From an uncultured Lachnospiraceae bacterium (GTDB lineage: Bacteria; Bacillota; Clostridia; Lachnospirales; Lachnospiraceae), in contig CADBTO010000053.1 in NCBI GenBank assembly GCA_902797565.1, forward strand, positions 1 through 6,555: a stretch of DNA of 6,555 bases, written 5' to 3'. A program made the translations under genes and the position numbers. Positions 6,514 through 6,555 of the stretch are shown in pieces (positions within the stretch are counted from its first letter, which is position 1; each line of letters starts with the position of its first letter). The notes beneath the pieces were generated by a model. The model ran no database searches. It was given only the letters and a program-made list of their open reading frames with translations, and had not been told where the DNA came from.

Positions 6514-6530
6514 GAGCCGGCCGGCGGCTC
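6514..6530. repeat. GC-rich inverted repeat after rpsU
   Basis: GAGCCG and CGGCTC form a 6-base stem around five GC bases. There is no T-tract, so it is not a terminator. It resembles the 13-base repeat at 2471-2483 with CCGG inserted. The rest of the sequence to the window end shows no supportable gene start. Confidence 0.4.
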
Positions 6531-6555
6531 AATCGCGCAGGGGAGATGCAATCAC

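Noticed and set aside
6339..6551. Antisense 70-codon open frame over rpsU and its terminator
   Set aside because: It overlaps the highly conserved S21 gene and the terminator, with no start signals.
6541..6555. GGGGAG followed by ATG at the right edge as the start of a next gene
   Set aside because: The purine stretch touches the ATG with no spacing, and only a few codons are visible.

Overview
The base composition, the AlaRS sequence type (cysteine-rich GCGKP...CDCD insertion), the S21 sequence and the secreted papain-like protease followed by a lectin-like domain all suggest a moderately GC-rich Clostridia member (Bacillota), probably a gut Lachnospiraceae. This assignment is inferred from protein character, not from a database search.

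The layout is simple and all on the + strand. (1) Positions 1-2394 hold alaS, open at the left edge, so roughly the first 85-95 codons lie outside the window. It is followed by a strong hairpin with a poor U-tract. (2) Positions 2395-2552 are an intergenic stretch with the terminator-like hairpin, two small inverted repeats and a ribosome binding site. (3) Positions 2553-6221 are one uninterrupted 1222-codon reading frame starting with TTG. It joins a complete MATE-family multidrug/metabolite antiporter to a secretion-signal-like hydrophobic segment, a C1A (papain-like) cysteine protease with recognisable Cys/His/Asn residues, a lectin-like domain and two fibronectin type III domains. (4) Positions 6218-6245 hold a near-consensus housekeeping promoter whose -35 box overlaps the stop codon of the fusion gene. 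(5) Positions 6284-6460 are rpsU (ribosomal protein S21, 58 aa, GTG start), closed by a textbook intrinsic terminator at 6482-6506. The last 49 bases hold only a GC-rich inverted repeat.

alaS and rpsU are housekeeping translation genes. The accessory item is the transporter-protease fusion between them. Its architecture is topologically coherent: a 12-helix MATE ends in the cytoplasm, and the extra hydrophobic segment, preceded by Lys-Arg, would carry the protease and adhesive domains outside. The fusion gene has no terminator of its own, so its transcripts probably run into rpsU, which also has its own promoter. The MATE-protease fusion is the main item of interest. The cautious alternatives are a recent gene fusion by deletion, or an assembly artefact.
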